NCBI GenBank assembly: GCA_947625845.1
Contig: CANQQB010000001.1
Coordinates: 58,764 to 122,763 of the forward strand
Direction: 5' to 3'
Length of the DNA stretch: 64,000 bases
Source: an uncultured Oscillospiraceae bacterium
GTDB lineage: Bacteria; Bacillota; Clostridia; Oscillospirales; Oscillospiraceae
Part shown: positions 41,380-50,041 of the stretch, piece by piece
How positions within the stretch are numbered: position 1 is the first letter of the stretch
Layout: each line of letters begins with the position of its first letter
Made by a program: the position numbers and the translations under genes
Notes under the pieces: model-generated
What the model was told of the DNA's origin: nothing
The model's input: only the letters and a program-made list of their open reading frames with translations
Databases searched by the model: none

Positions 41380-42966
41380 ATGATCCGGGATTATAAACGC
41401 AAGGACGACAAGCTGGACAAGGATACCCGCAAGGCGGAGATACGGCGTCTGCGGGCCATGCTGGTCAACCAGCAGCAGGCCATACGGGAGGCCAAGCTGC
41501 CGGTGGTCGTGCTGCTGGAGGGCTGGGACTGCGCCGGCAAGGGCAATCTGGTCAACGAGCTCATCAGCGAGATGGACCCCCGGTTTTACTCGGTGAAGAA
41601 CTTCGACAGGGTGCCGGAATCGGCGGAACGGTACCCGTTTTTGAAGAAGTTCTTCGACGTGCTGCCCGAAAACGGCAAGTTCCTGTTCATGGACACCGGC
41701 TGGATGGAGGACGTGGTGGGCAAGTACCTGCGCCGGGAGATACCCAAGGAGGAGTACCAGCGCCGGGTGAAGTCCTGCAACATTTTGGAGAGGCAGCTCC
41801 GGGACAACGGCTATGTGCTTGTGAAGCTGTTCCTGCACATCTCCAGGGAGGAGCAGCTGGCCCGTATCACCGCTCTGCGGGAGAATCGGGACACCCAGTG
41901 GCGCGTGTCCGGGGACGATCTGTGGCAGCAGCAGGAGTACGAGCGGTTTTTGAAGACCTACGACGAGTTCATGGAGGCCACGGAGAAGACCACGCCCTGG
42001 CATATCCTGGACGGCGAGGGCCGGAAAAAGGCGCTGTACGACGGGCTGGTGGCCATCACCGACACGGTGCAGAAGGCCATCGAGGCCGGCCGGTACGAGG
42101 GCGTGCCCACCGACAAGAAGTTCCCGCTGCTGGGCCATCCGTCCCAGAAGGACGCGGACCTGACCGCCGTCATCGACCCGGTCGAGTACAAAAAGGAGCT
42201 CAAGCGGCTGCAAAATAAGCTGGCAAAGCTGCATAACCAGATCTATCGGAAGAAGATACCCGTGGTGATATGCTACGAGGGCTGGGACGCGGCCGGCAAG
42301 GGCGGCAACATCCGGCGGCTGGCCTATCCCCTGGACCCCAGGGGCTTCGACGTGATCCCCATCGCCAGCCCCACGCCGGGCGAGCTGGCGCGGCACTTCC
42401 TGTGGCGGTTCTGGACCAAGATCCCCCGCAGCGGCCACGTGGCCATATTCGACAGGACCTGGTACGGCCGGGTGATGGTGGAGCGTATCGAGGGGTTCTG
42501 CTCCGAGAACGACTGGAAGCGGGCCTACGGGGAGATCAACGAGTTCGAGAAGGAGCTGACCGACTGGGGCACCGTGGTGCTGAAATTCTGGATACATATC
42601 GACCCGGATACCCAGTTGGAGCGGTTCGAGGCGCGGCAGAACACGCCGGAGAAACAGTGGAAGATCACCGACGAGGACTGGCGCAACCGGGAGAAGTGGA
42701 CTCAGTACGAGCAGGCCGTGGAGGATATGCTGCAAAAGACCAGCACCAAATACGCGCCGTGGTACATCATCGAGTCGGTGGATAAGAGATACGCGCGCAT
42801 CAAGGCGCTGAAGATCGTGACCGACGCGCTGGAGAAAGCGGTGGAGGAGAACGTGGTCCGGGGGATGAAGAGCAAATGGGCGGACAAGAAAGACAAGAAA
42901 GACAAGAAAGAAAAGACCGAGAAGCAGGACAAGAGCGAGACCAGCGAGAGCAGGCAGAGCGAGTGA
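41380..42966 (+). CDS. pap: Polyphosphate:AMP phosphotransferase (double PPK2 domain)
   Basis: Transfers phosphate from polyphosphate to AMP, giving ADP. 528 aa with two PPK2 domains in tandem. The first has VVLLEGWDCAGKGNLVNELI (Walker A from residue 47) and the second VICYEGWDAAGKGGNIRRLA (from about 300), followed by lid residues in FDRTWYGRVMVERI. Two-domain (class II) PPK2 proteins are AMP phosphorylases. The C-terminus is a Lys/Glu/Ser-rich tail (KKDKKDKKEKTEKQDK). ATG 41380 follows GGAGG at eight bases; MEASD at 41365 is an alternative. The stop overlaps the ppk1 start. Confidence 0.93.
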   Translation: MIRDYKRKDDKLDKDTRKAEIRRLRAMLVNQQQAIREAKLPVVVLLEGWDCAGKGNLVNELISEMDPRFYSVKNFDRVPESAERYPFLKKFFDVLPENGKFLFMDTGWMEDVVGKYLRREIPKEEYQRRVKSCNILERQLRDNGYVLVKLFLHISREEQLARITALRENRDTQWRVSGDDLWQQQEYERFLKTYDEFMEATEKTTPWHILDGEGRKKALYDGLVAITDTVQKAIEAGRYEGVPTDKKFPLLGHPSQKDADLTAVIDPVEYKKELKRLQNKLAKLHNQIYRKKIPVVICYEGWDAAGKGGNIRRLAYPLDPRGFDVIPIASPTPGELARHFLWRFWTKIPRSGHVAIFDRTWYGRVMVERIEGFCSENDWKRAYGEINEFEKELTDWGTVVLKFWIHIDPDTQLERFEARQNTPEKQWKITDEDWRNREKWTQYEQAVEDMLQKTSTKYAPWYIIESVDKRYARIKALKIVTDALEKAVEENVVRGMKSKWADKKDKKDKKEKTEKQDKSETSESRQSE

Positions 42967-45116
42967 CGCTTGACGCGCCTGTGGACGAAGCCCCGGCCGA
43001 ACAGGCCGGGGCCGCGGTCGCGGCGGACGGGCAGGACTGCTTTCTGGACCGGGAGCTGAGCTGGCTGCAATTCAACCTGCGGGTGCTGCACCAGGCGGGG
43101 GATACGGATACGCCGCTGCTGGAGCGGCTCAAATTCCTGGGCATTTACCACTCCAACCTGGAGGAATTTTTCATGGTCCGGGTGGGGTCGCTCATCCACC
43201 GGGCCACGCTGATGCCGGGGGCGCGGGACGAAAAGACCCAGTTCACCGCCGGGGAGCAGCTTCGCCTCATCATGCGGGAGGTCACCGCGCAGCTCGAGCC
43301 AAAGGAGCGGATATACCGGGGGCTTTTGAAGGACTTGAAGGCCGCCGGTATCGACGTGGTGGACTTTCGCAAGCCCGATAAGCTGGACGAGGTCGCTGCC
43401 CGGAAATTCTTTTCCGAGATACGGCCTCTGCTGACGCCCCGGATCGTGGACGCGGAGCACCCGTTCCCCTTCATCGGCAACCGGGAGAGCTGGGTGGCCG
43501 TGGCCGTCAAAAAAACGGGCAAGAGCGACGAGTTCCGGCTGGGACTGGTGCCCGTGGTGCGGGTGCCGCCATACCGGGTGTGCGAGGTGGACGGCCGGCA
43601 GAAGGTCATTTTGACGGCGGAGATGGTGGCCTATTACGCGCCGCTGCTCTTTAAAAAACAGGAGGTGCGCCAGAGCGTGCTGTTCCAGGTCACGCGCAAC
43701 GCGGACGTGTTCATCGAGAGCGACCTGGACGGCTTCGACGCGGACTTTCGCGCGTCCATGGAGAAGATGCTGCGCAAGCGCAAGCGCCAGCAGCCGGTGC
43801 GGCTCACGTTCAACGGAAAGCCCTCGTCCAAGCTGCGGGCCGCGCTCATAAAGGCGCTGAAGGTGCCGGAGGCCAACGTGTTCGTGCAGCGGGTGCCATT
43901 CGAGCTGGGCTTCGGTTCCGGGCTCAAAAAGGGCGCGGGCATGAAGTACGCCGAGCGCCGGCCAAGGCGGACCGTGCAGCTGAAAAAAGGCGAGTATTTC
44001 GATTACCTCACCAAAAAGGACATTTTGCTGAGCTTCCCGTTCCAGAGCATGCACCCGTTCGTGGATATGCTGTACGAGGCGGCGGACGATCCGGACGTGG
44101 TGTCCATCCAGATCACGCTGTACCGGCTGGCCGCCAGCAGTCAGGTGGCGGCGGCGCTGGCATACGCGGCGGACCGGGGCAAGAGCGTGCTGTGTCTGCT
44201 GGAGCTGCGTGCCCGGTTCGACGAGCAGAACAACATCGACTACTCCGAGGTGCTGGAGGACTCCGGCTGCACGGTGATCTACGGCCTGCCGGACCAGAAG
44301 ATACACTCCAAGCTCTGCCTCATCACGCGCCAGAAAAACGGACGGATACAGTACTTCACCCAGGTGGGCACCGGCAACTATAACGAGATCACCAGCGAGC
44401 AGTATACGGACCTGTCCGTCATCACCTCCCGGGAGGCGGTGGGACGGGACGCCGCCGCGGTGTTCGAGGCGCTGTCCCTGGGCCAGGTCCCCGGCGAGGC
44501 GGAGGTCATGTGGATCGCGCCAAACAGCTTTAGGACGCGGGTGCTGGCCATGGCGGAGCGGGAGACGGCCAAGGGGACGGACGGGCAGATACTCATCAAG
44601 GTCAACTCCCTCAACGACATGGAGGTCATGCGCGCGCTCATCGCCGCCAGCCAGGCGGGGGTGCATATCGAGCTTTACATCCGGGGCATCTGCTGCCTGC
44701 GGCCGGGTCTGCCGGGCTTCACGGATAACATCACCGTGCGAAGCGTGGTGGGCCGGTACCTGGAGCACTCCCGTATCTTTGCCTTCGGCAAGGGCGAGGG
44801 CCAGCGTATTTTTATCGGCTCCGGCGACCTGCTGAACCGCAACACCCGGCGGCGGGTGGAGGCGTTCATCGAGTGCGTCACCCCGGAGACAAGAGAGGGC
44901 GCGCTGCGGGTGCTGGACGCGCTGCGGGACGATAAGGAGCGGAGCTGGACCATGCAGCCCGACGGGTCCTACGTCTGGGACAGGTCCGGACCCGGCACCG
45001 CCAGCCAGGATAAGCTTTACGACTGGTTCTCCGAACAGGTCATTGAGAGCGTGCCCCAAAAGGCGGACAGCGGCGGACTGCTGCAAAAGCTGCGGCGGCT
45101 GTTCGGCGGGGAATAA
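42963..45116 (+). CDS. ppk1: Polyphosphate kinase 1
   Basis: Membrane-associated enzyme that reversibly makes polyphosphate from ATP through phosphohistidine intermediates. 717 aa from GTG 42963, which overlaps the PAP stop (GTGA). Domains in order: N-terminal (FLDRELSWLQFNLRVLHQA), head (about 130-330) and two PLD-like catalytic domains. The autophosphorylated His is His448 in KIHSKLCLIT, and a second conserved His (about 602) is in GRYLEHSRIF. The end GSGDLLNRNTRRRVEAFIE is also typical. The tight coupling to PAP suggests a joint ATP/polyP/AMP cycle. Confidence 0.95.
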   Translation: MTLDAPVDEAPAEQAGAAVAADGQDCFLDRELSWLQFNLRVLHQAGDTDTPLLERLKFLGIYHSNLEEFFMVRVGSLIHRATLMPGARDEKTQFTAGEQLRLIMREVTAQLEPKERIYRGLLKDLKAAGIDVVDFRKPDKLDEVAARKFFSEIRPLLTPRIVDAEHPFPFIGNRESWVAVAVKKTGKSDEFRLGLVPVVRVPPYRVCEVDGRQKVILTAEMVAYYAPLLFKKQEVRQSVLFQVTRNADVFIESDLDGFDADFRASMEKMLRKRKRQQPVRLTFNGKPSSKLRAALIKALKVPEANVFVQRVPFELGFGSGLKKGAGMKYAERRPRRTVQLKKGEYFDYLTKKDILLSFPFQSMHPFVDMLYEAADDPDVVSIQITLYRLAASSQVAAALAYAADRGKSVLCLLELRARFDEQNNIDYSEVLEDSGCTVIYGLPDQKIHSKLCLITRQKNGRIQYFTQVGTGNYNEITSEQYTDLSVITSREAVGRDAAAVFEALSLGQVPGEAEVMWIAPNSFRTRVLAMAERETAKGTDGQILIKVNSLNDMEVMRALIAASQAGVHIELYIRGICCLRPGLPGFTDNITVRSVVGRYLEHSRIFAFGKGEGQRIFIGSGDLLNRNTRRRVEAFIECVTPETREGALRVLDALRDDKERSWTMQPDGSYVWDRSGPGTASQDKLYDWFSEQVIESVPQKADSGGLLQKLRRLFGGE

Positions 45117-45120
45117 GGAA

Positions 45121-45150
45121 ACAAGGGGCTGCGATGATGCAGCCCCTTGT
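45121..45150 (+). terminator. Terminator of the polyphosphate operon
   Basis: Perfect 12-bp stem ACAAGGGGCTGC / GCAGCCCCTTGT with a GATGAT loop, followed by GATTTTG. Five bases after the ppk1 stop. Confidence 0.8.
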
Positions 45151-45160
45151 GATTTTGTAA

Positions 45161-45301
45161 TCTCTCCCTCCGTCGCGGCTTGCGCCGCGCCACCTCCCTC
45201 GTCAGAGGGAGGCGGGGGCTTTGCCCCCGAGTCGGCCCCGACAGGGGCCGGCCCCCTCTGACGAGGGGGCTGTCAGCGCTCCGCGCTGACTGGGGGAGAG
45301 A
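45161..45301. repeat. Type A palindromic repeat
   Basis: Complete 141-bp copy between ppk1 and galM with both TCTCTCCCTC-type ends and the six inner hairpins. The last hairpin is AGCGC-TCC-GCGCT instead of the form seen in other copies, with base pairing kept. Confidence 0.85.
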
Positions 45302-45313
45302 TAATTTAAATAT

Positions 45314-46336
45314 TCACCGCACGGTGAAGCGGAAAACCGTCTCGGTGTGCAGCTTTTGGCCGGCCCTTAAAATGGGAGAGGGGAAGCCCCAGCAATTCAT
45401 GCCGTTGGGGAAGAGCTGCGTCTCCAGGCACGCCGCTCCCCGGTACACGATAGGCGCGCCGCCTTTGCCGGGCCGGTCCGTGAGGCCGCCGGAGGCGTAA
45501 AACTGCATGCCGGGCAGGTCCGTCTCCATGGTCATCTCGATGCCGCTGCCGGCGCTATACAGCACCGCCGCCTTGCGTCCGGCCAGGACAAAGTTGTGGT
45601 CATAGCCGCCGCCTCGGCGGAGCTGCTCGTCGTCGGCCTCGATGTCCCGGCCGATGGTCTTGGCCTGGCGGAAGTCAAAGGGCGTGCCCGCCACGTCCAG
45701 AAGCCGACCCGTGGGCAGACAGCCGCCGTCGTTTTCGCAGAAGCGCTCGGCGAATATTTGAAGCTCATGACCCAGCACGGACCCGCCGCCGTTTAAGTTG
45801 AAGTAGGTGTGGTTGGTCAGGTTCACCGGCGTGTCCCTGTCCGACACCGCGTCGTAGGCGATGGAAAGGGCGTTGTCGTCCGTCAGGGTGAAGGTGACGG
45901 TCACGGTCAGGTTACCGGGGTAGTTTTCCTCCCCGTCCGGGGAGAGGTAGGAGCAGACCAGAGCGTTTTCCCTGGCGTCGATATGCCACATCACCTTGTC
46001 GAAGCCCCTGACGCCGCCGTGCAGGTGGTTTTCCCCGTCGTTTTTCGCCAGGGTGTGCTCCACGCCGTTCAGGGAAAACCGGGCGCCGCCGATGCGGTTG
46101 CCTACCCGGCCGATGGTGGCGCCCAGATAGCCGTCGCTGCGCTCGTATTCGCCGATGGTATCGTAGCCCAGGGCCACGTCGGTGAGGCTGCTGCGGTCGT
46201 CGGGGACAAGCAGGGCCTGGACCGTGGCGCCGTAGTCCAGCACCGTCACGGCCATGCCGTGTTTGTTCGTCAGAGTGTAGGCGGTGACGGCCTGGCCCGC
46301 CGCCGTATGCCCAAAGGGTCGGGATGAAACTGCCAT
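45314..46336 (-). CDS. galM: Aldose 1-epimerase (galactose mutarotase)
   Basis: Interconverts alpha and beta anomers of galactose or glucose. 340 aa from ATG 46336, which has AAGGAGG at good spacing. Landmarks: LDYGATVQALLVPD, YLGATIGRVGNRI, GENHLHGGVRGFDKVMWHI (first catalytic His region), LTNHTYFNLNG (second His), YDHNFVL, and the C-terminal LETQLFPNGMN with the catalytic Glu. Normal length. Monocistronic, divergent from msrC, with its own promoter. Not linked to other Leloir genes here. Confidence 0.95.
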   Translation of the reverse strand: MAVSSRPFGHTAAGQAVTAYTLTNKHGMAVTVLDYGATVQALLVPDDRSSLTDVALGYDTIGEYERSDGYLGATIGRVGNRIGGARFSLNGVEHTLAKNDGENHLHGGVRGFDKVMWHIDARENALVCSYLSPDGEENYPGNLTVTVTFTLTDDNALSIAYDAVSDRDTPVNLTNHTYFNLNGGGSVLGHELQIFAERFCENDGGCLPTGRLLDVAGTPFDFRQAKTIGRDIEADDEQLRRGGGYDHNFVLAGRKAAVLYSAGSGIEMTMETDLPGMQFYASGGLTDRPGKGGAPIVYRGAACLETQLFPNGMNCWGFPSPILRAGQKLHTETVFRFTVR

Positions 46337-46367
46337 AAGATAGACCTCCTTGTATGACTTTTTCTCC

Positions 46368-46396
46368 ATCATACAGCAACGAAGGCCGCCGCGCAA
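46368..46396 (-). promoter_or_regulatory. SigA promoter of galM
   Basis: On the minus strand, TTGCGC (46391-46396), 17-bp spacer, TATGAT (46368-46373). Confidence 0.55.
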
Positions 46397-46416
46397 GGTG
46401 GAGCCGGAAAAAACGG

Positions 46417-46445
46417 TTGCCAGCGTGGGCGGGGGCTGATACAAT
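46417..46445 (+). promoter_or_regulatory. SigA promoter of the fRMsr gene
   Basis: TTGCCA (46417-46422), 17-bp spacer, TACAAT (46440-46445), 23 bases before the start codon, with AAAAAGGAGGG between. Confidence 0.6.
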
Positions 46446-46468
46446 GATGCAAAAAGGAGGGACACGTC

Positions 46469-46945
46469 ATGAGCTATATCCCGGTGGAATACCCGAAGGA
46501 AAAGCAGGATTTTTACGCTATGCTGGGGCAGCAGCTTGCCCTTTATATGGGGGAGGAGCAGAATTTGACGGCGCGGCTGGCCAACGCCTCGGCCGTGCTG
46601 GCACAGGCGTTTCCCCAGGCCAACTGGACGGGGTTTTATCTGGTGGACGGGGACAGCCTGGTGGTGGGACCGTTCCAGGGCAAGCCCGCCGTGAGCCGTA
46701 TCGGGTTCGGCAAAGGCGTGTGCGGCACGGCCTGGGCACAGCGCAAAAGCCAGGTGGTGGAGGAAGTGAGCTGCTTTGCCGGGCATATCGCCTGCGACTG
46801 CGACACCCACGCGGAGATCGTGGTGCCCCTGTGGGACGGGGAGGATATCTGGGGCGTGCTGGACATGGACTCGGTGCTCCCTGGCTATTTCACGGACGAG
46901 GACCGGGTGGGGCTGGAGGAAGCGGTCAGGGGGTTAAGGGCGTGA
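46469..46945 (+). CDS. msrC: Free methionine-(R)-sulfoxide reductase (GAF domain)
   Basis: 158-aa GAF-fold enzyme that reduces free Met-R-sulfoxide with thioredoxin as electron donor. The catalytic cysteines are in FGKGVCGTAWAQRKS and AGHIACDCDTHAEIVVPLW, the positions used by E. coli fRMsr. TGFYLVDGDSLVVGPFQGKP and WGVLDMDS are also typical. ATG 46469 follows AAAAAGGAGGGACACGTC. Monocistronic. In an anaerobe it likely serves during oxygen exposure. Confidence 0.93.
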   Translation: MSYIPVEYPKEKQDFYAMLGQQLALYMGEEQNLTARLANASAVLAQAFPQANWTGFYLVDGDSLVVGPFQGKPAVSRIGFGKGVCGTAWAQRKSQVVEEVSCFAGHIACDCDTHAEIVVPLWDGEDIWGVLDMDSVLPGYFTDEDRVGLEEAVRGLRA

Positions 46946-46972
46946 GGGGTATAGTGCCTCAGCCTGTCATTG

Positions 46973-47886
46973 TCTCTCCCTCAGTCAGCGCCAAAGGCGC
47001 TGACAGCCCCCTCGTCAGAGGGGGCCGCGCTGCGGCGCGAAAGGACAACCCTCCAGTCACGCTTGCGCGTGACAGCCCCCCTTACACAGGGGGGCCGTTC
47101 AATATGGAAATATTTAAAATCCAACGAGTCCACGGCGTAAGCCGGGGACACCTTTGGCGGGAGCGGCGCGCGGGGGCAATCCCCCCGCCCGCCGATGGCG
47201 GGCACCCCCCTTTGACAAGGGGGGCGACGATAAGGAATTGCCGCCCAATGGGCGGCAACCTTTTTGACCACGGCGGTTATCTATCTCTCCCCCAGTCAGC
47301 GCCAAAGGCGCTGACAGCCCCCAGGGGTCCCCAAAAGGCACGCTTGCCTTTTGGGGAGAGGAGACGCCGCGGGCTATCCGGGATTTGACGCTTGCGGCGT
47401 ATCCTGGCCTAGCCTCGCGAGCGGCGACGACAGAGGGGGCCGCGTTGCGGCGCGAGGAGGCAATCCCCCCGCCCGCCGATGGCGGGCACCCCCCTTTGAC
47501 AAGGGGGCTTTCGATAAGGAGGCGGCTGTCGCCGCTAAATCAAATTGCCGCCCAATGGGCGGCAACCTTTTTTGACAGCGGCGGTTATCTATCTCTCCCT
47601 CAGTCGCCGCCGAAAGGCGGCGACAGCCCCCTCGTCAGAGGGGGCCGGCCCCGTTGGGGCCGATTCGGGGGCAAAGCCCCCGCCTCCCCCTGACGGGGGA
47701 GGTGGCGCGGCTTCGCCGCGACGGAGGGAGAGAGACATTAAAATCCAACGCAGTCCACGGCGTGAGCCGGGGACACCTTTGTGCGAAGGCGGGGACCACC
47801 GTTACAACCCTTCCGTCAGCGCGGAGCGCTGACACCTCCCCTTACACAGGGGAGGCTTTCGTAAGGTGTGCGCCTGCGGCGCAAAA
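46973..47886. repeat. Array of mixed palindromic repeats, no genes
   Basis: In order: half A (46973-47041), C (47043-47100), B (47112-47157), D (47166-47231), G with TTGCCGCCCAATGGGCGGCA (47236-47255), and half A (47284-47324). A type F element (about 47325-47431) splits that A copy, whose remainder resumes at CAGAGGGGGCC. Then D (47455-47515), G (47540-47560), full A (47592-47733), B (47736-47781), C (47799-47863) and a GTGCGCCTGCGGCGC motif. I see no supported coding region in these 914 bases. Confidence 0.85.
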
Positions 47887-47916
47887 AACAGGGGGCTGTC
47901 GGAACAGCCCCCTGTT
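47887..47916 (-). terminator. Intrinsic terminator of the hydrogenase gene
   Basis: Perfect 13-bp stem AACAGGGGGCTGT / ACAGCCCCCTGTT with a four-base loop; on the minus strand it runs into a T6 tract. Confidence 0.85.
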
Positions 47917-47928
47917 GGTTTTTTATGC

Positions 47929-49377
47929 TCAGCGGTGCATGGGCACGGCGTCCGCGCCAAGCATTTTCAGGTTCTCCAGCACGCCGCGGCTGTCGGCCCG
48001 GGCGATCATGGCGTCCCGGGTCTTTTTGGCCTCGGCCACGGTCATGTTCTTGCTGGGACCGCCTACGCAGCCGCCATCGCAGACCATGCCCTCCACAAAG
48101 TCCACCGGCAACCGGCCGGCCTTTAAGAGCAGCAGGGCCTTCTTGCACTCGGCCGCGCCGGAGCACTTCATGACCTCCGGGTGGATGTCCTCGCCCATCT
48201 CCTCAAAGCACCGGACCACCGCCGCGGCCACGCCGCCGCCGTTGCCAAAGCGCTTGCCGTAGGTCGAGCTCTGCTGGACGGTGTTCTCCTCCGGCTCCAA
48301 TTCGATGCCTTTGCCGTACATCAGCGAGCGGACCTCCCCGTAGGTGAGCACGTAGTCCGCGTTGCCCTCGATGTCGTGCAGGTTGATCTCGCTCTTCTTG
48401 GCGATGCAGGGACCCACGAAGACTGTGACCGTATAGGGGTCCAGCTGCTTCAAATACCGGCTCACGCCGCACATGGGACTGACCGTGGCGGACATGTTCT
48501 TCTCCAGGTCGGGGAAGTGCATTTTTATCATGTTCACAAACGCCGGGCAGCAGGAGGTGGTCATCTTCCTGCCCTCTTTGTACGCCTCGGCCCACTCTTT
48601 GGCCTCGGAGGCGGCGGTCATGTCGCCCCCCAGACCCACTTCTATCATGTCGGCAAAGCCGGTCTTTTTCAGCGCCGTGCGCCAGCTCTGCATGGTGATA
48701 TGCTCCCCGAACTGGCCCTCCGTGGCGGGGGCCAGCATGGCGACCACCTTTTTGCCGGCTTTGATCTCCCGGATCACGTCCACCACGGCGGTCTTGGTGC
48801 CGATGGCGCCGAAGGGGCAGCTGTGGATGCACGCGCCGCAGCGGATGCACCTGGACTCGTCGATCTTGCAGATGCCGTATTCGTCGTAGGTTATGGCGTC
48901 CACGGGGCAGACCTTTTTGCAGGGCCGCTCCAAATGGGCAATGGCGTTATAGGGGCACGCGGCGGCGCACTTGCCGCACTCCCGGCACTTGGCCGGGTCT
49001 ATGTAGGAGCGGTTGGCACCCATGGAGATGGCGCCGAACTGGCAGGAGTTCTGGCAGGCGTGGCCCATGCACTTGCGGCAGTTGTCCGTGACGATGTAGG
49101 AGGCGATGGGACATTCCTCGCAGGCGGCCTGGATGACTTGGACCATATTGTCGGAGTGGACGCCGGTGGGGCACTTGCCCTCGGCCAGACGTACCCGCTG
49201 GCGGATGATCTCCCGCTCCTTGTAGATGCAGCAGCGGAATTGGGCCTGGGGGCCGGGGATGATGCGGTAGGGGATCTGGTCCTGCTCCGCCTCCAGCTTG
49301 CCCTCCCAGGCCAGGCGGGCCACCTCCTGCACCACCTGATGCTTCATGTCCAGGATGGCCGCGTCGTTCGTCACCAT
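47929..49377 (-). CDS. Monomeric [FeFe]-hydrogenase with N-terminal ferredoxin-like clusters
   Basis: 482-aa cytosolic iron-sulfur enzyme. Residues 90-190 hold several [4Fe-4S] motifs (CRECGKCAAACP, CIRCGACIHSCP and CRKCMGHACQNSC). The H-cluster motifs are TSCCPAF (274-280), GPCIAKKSE (322-330, PCxxKxxE) and DFVEGMVCDGGC (426-437). The layout without a [2Fe-2S] start and with TSCCPAF fits the group B-like monomeric enzymes of Clostridia, whose physiological role is poorly known. Hydrogen production from ferredoxin is inferred. Promoter at 49414-49442. No maturase or redox partner genes lie next to it. Confidence 0.9.
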   Translation of the reverse strand: MVTNDAAILDMKHQVVQEVARLAWEGKLEAEQDQIPYRIIPGPQAQFRCCIYKEREIIRQRVRLAEGKCPTGVHSDNMVQVIQAACEECPIASYIVTDNCRKCMGHACQNSCQFGAISMGANRSYIDPAKCRECGKCAAACPYNAIAHLERPCKKVCPVDAITYDEYGICKIDESRCIRCGACIHSCPFGAIGTKTAVVDVIREIKAGKKVVAMLAPATEGQFGEHITMQSWRTALKKTGFADMIEVGLGGDMTAASEAKEWAEAYKEGRKMTTSCCPAFVNMIKMHFPDLEKNMSATVSPMCGVSRYLKQLDPYTVTVFVGPCIAKKSEINLHDIEGNADYVLTYGEVRSLMYGKGIELEPEENTVQQSSTYGKRFGNGGGVAAAVVRCFEEMGEDIHPEVMKCSGAAECKKALLLLKAGRLPVDFVEGMVCDGGCVGGPSKNMTVAEAKKTRDAMIARADSRGVLENLKMLGADAVPMHR

Positions 49378-49413
49378 AGCTCGTTCCTCCCGTGGTCGAT
49401 ATTACGATAAGAC

Positions 49414-49442
49414 ATTATAACGGCTGTGTGCGAAAAATGCAA
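49414..49442 (-). promoter_or_regulatory. SigA promoter of the hydrogenase gene
   Basis: On the minus strand, TTGCAT (49437-49442), 17-bp spacer, perfect TATAAT (49414-49419). Confidence 0.65.
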
Positions 49443-49449
49443 AAATACT

Positions 49450-50019
49450 TTATGGTGTCAGTTCCTTTTTCAGGATGTCCCGGGCAGCGCGTATGTATCG
49501 CTTCACGCTGGTGGTGCTGACGGACATGTAACCGGCGATCTCATGCAGCTTCAACCCGGCCAGAAAACGCAGGGAAAACGCCTCGAACAGCCGGGGGGAC
49601 CGGTCCTTCAAAATGGCCGACGCACGGTCCCACATGTCCCGGTCGTAGACCGGCCGGAGGGAATTGTCGGCGCTCATGGGCGGGAGGATATCGTCCGTCA
49701 GCTCCGCCGCCAGCTGTCGGCGGGGAAGCTCCCGCCGCAGCATGTCGCAGCAGACGTGGTAGGCGATCTGCCGCATCCAGGGCAGCACCAGCCGGTCCAG
49801 CCGCAGGCTGCCGATCTTGGAGTACACGGACATGTAGATATCCTGCATGGCGTCGTGCACGTCGTCCGGGTCGCGCAGCAGCAGACGGACACGCCGGAGG
49901 ATATCGTCATAGGTGACGGTATACAGCTCCGTGAACGCGTCGGAGTCACCGCCCCGGATGCGCTGGGCCAGGGCGCTCAAATATTGTTGGTCAAAGCGGG
50001 TGTTTGCCACAGCGTTCAC
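49450..50019 (-). CDS. Sigma-70 family (ECF-like) RNA polymerase sigma factor
   Basis: 189 aa with region 2 (AFTELYTVTYDDILRRVRLL, DDVHDAMQDIYMSVYSKIG) and region 4 (RLFEAFSLRFLAGLKLHEIA, VSTTSVKRYIRAARDIL). Starts with GTG at 50019; a second GTG at 50010 has GAGG at better spacing and may be the true start. It lies 22 bases downstream of a membrane-protein gene and probably shares its transcript. Unlike the sigma factor at 38663-39172, no ECF-type promoter is seen in front; the operon promoter is of SigA type. Confidence 0.85.
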   Translation of the reverse strand: MNAVANTRFDQQYLSALAQRIRGGDSDAFTELYTVTYDDILRRVRLLLRDPDDVHDAMQDIYMSVYSKIGSLRLDRLVLPWMRQIAYHVCCDMLRRELPRRQLAAELTDDILPPMSADNSLRPVYDRDMWDRASAILKDRSPRLFEAFSLRFLAGLKLHEIAGYMSVSTTSVKRYIRAARDILKKELTP

Positions 50020-50041
50020 CTCAACGCGGGGGGGTAGGGCT

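Noticed and set aside
46973..47886. Short open frames within the repeat array
   Set aside because: They run through palindromic repeats, show repeat-encoded peptides and lack ribosome sites.
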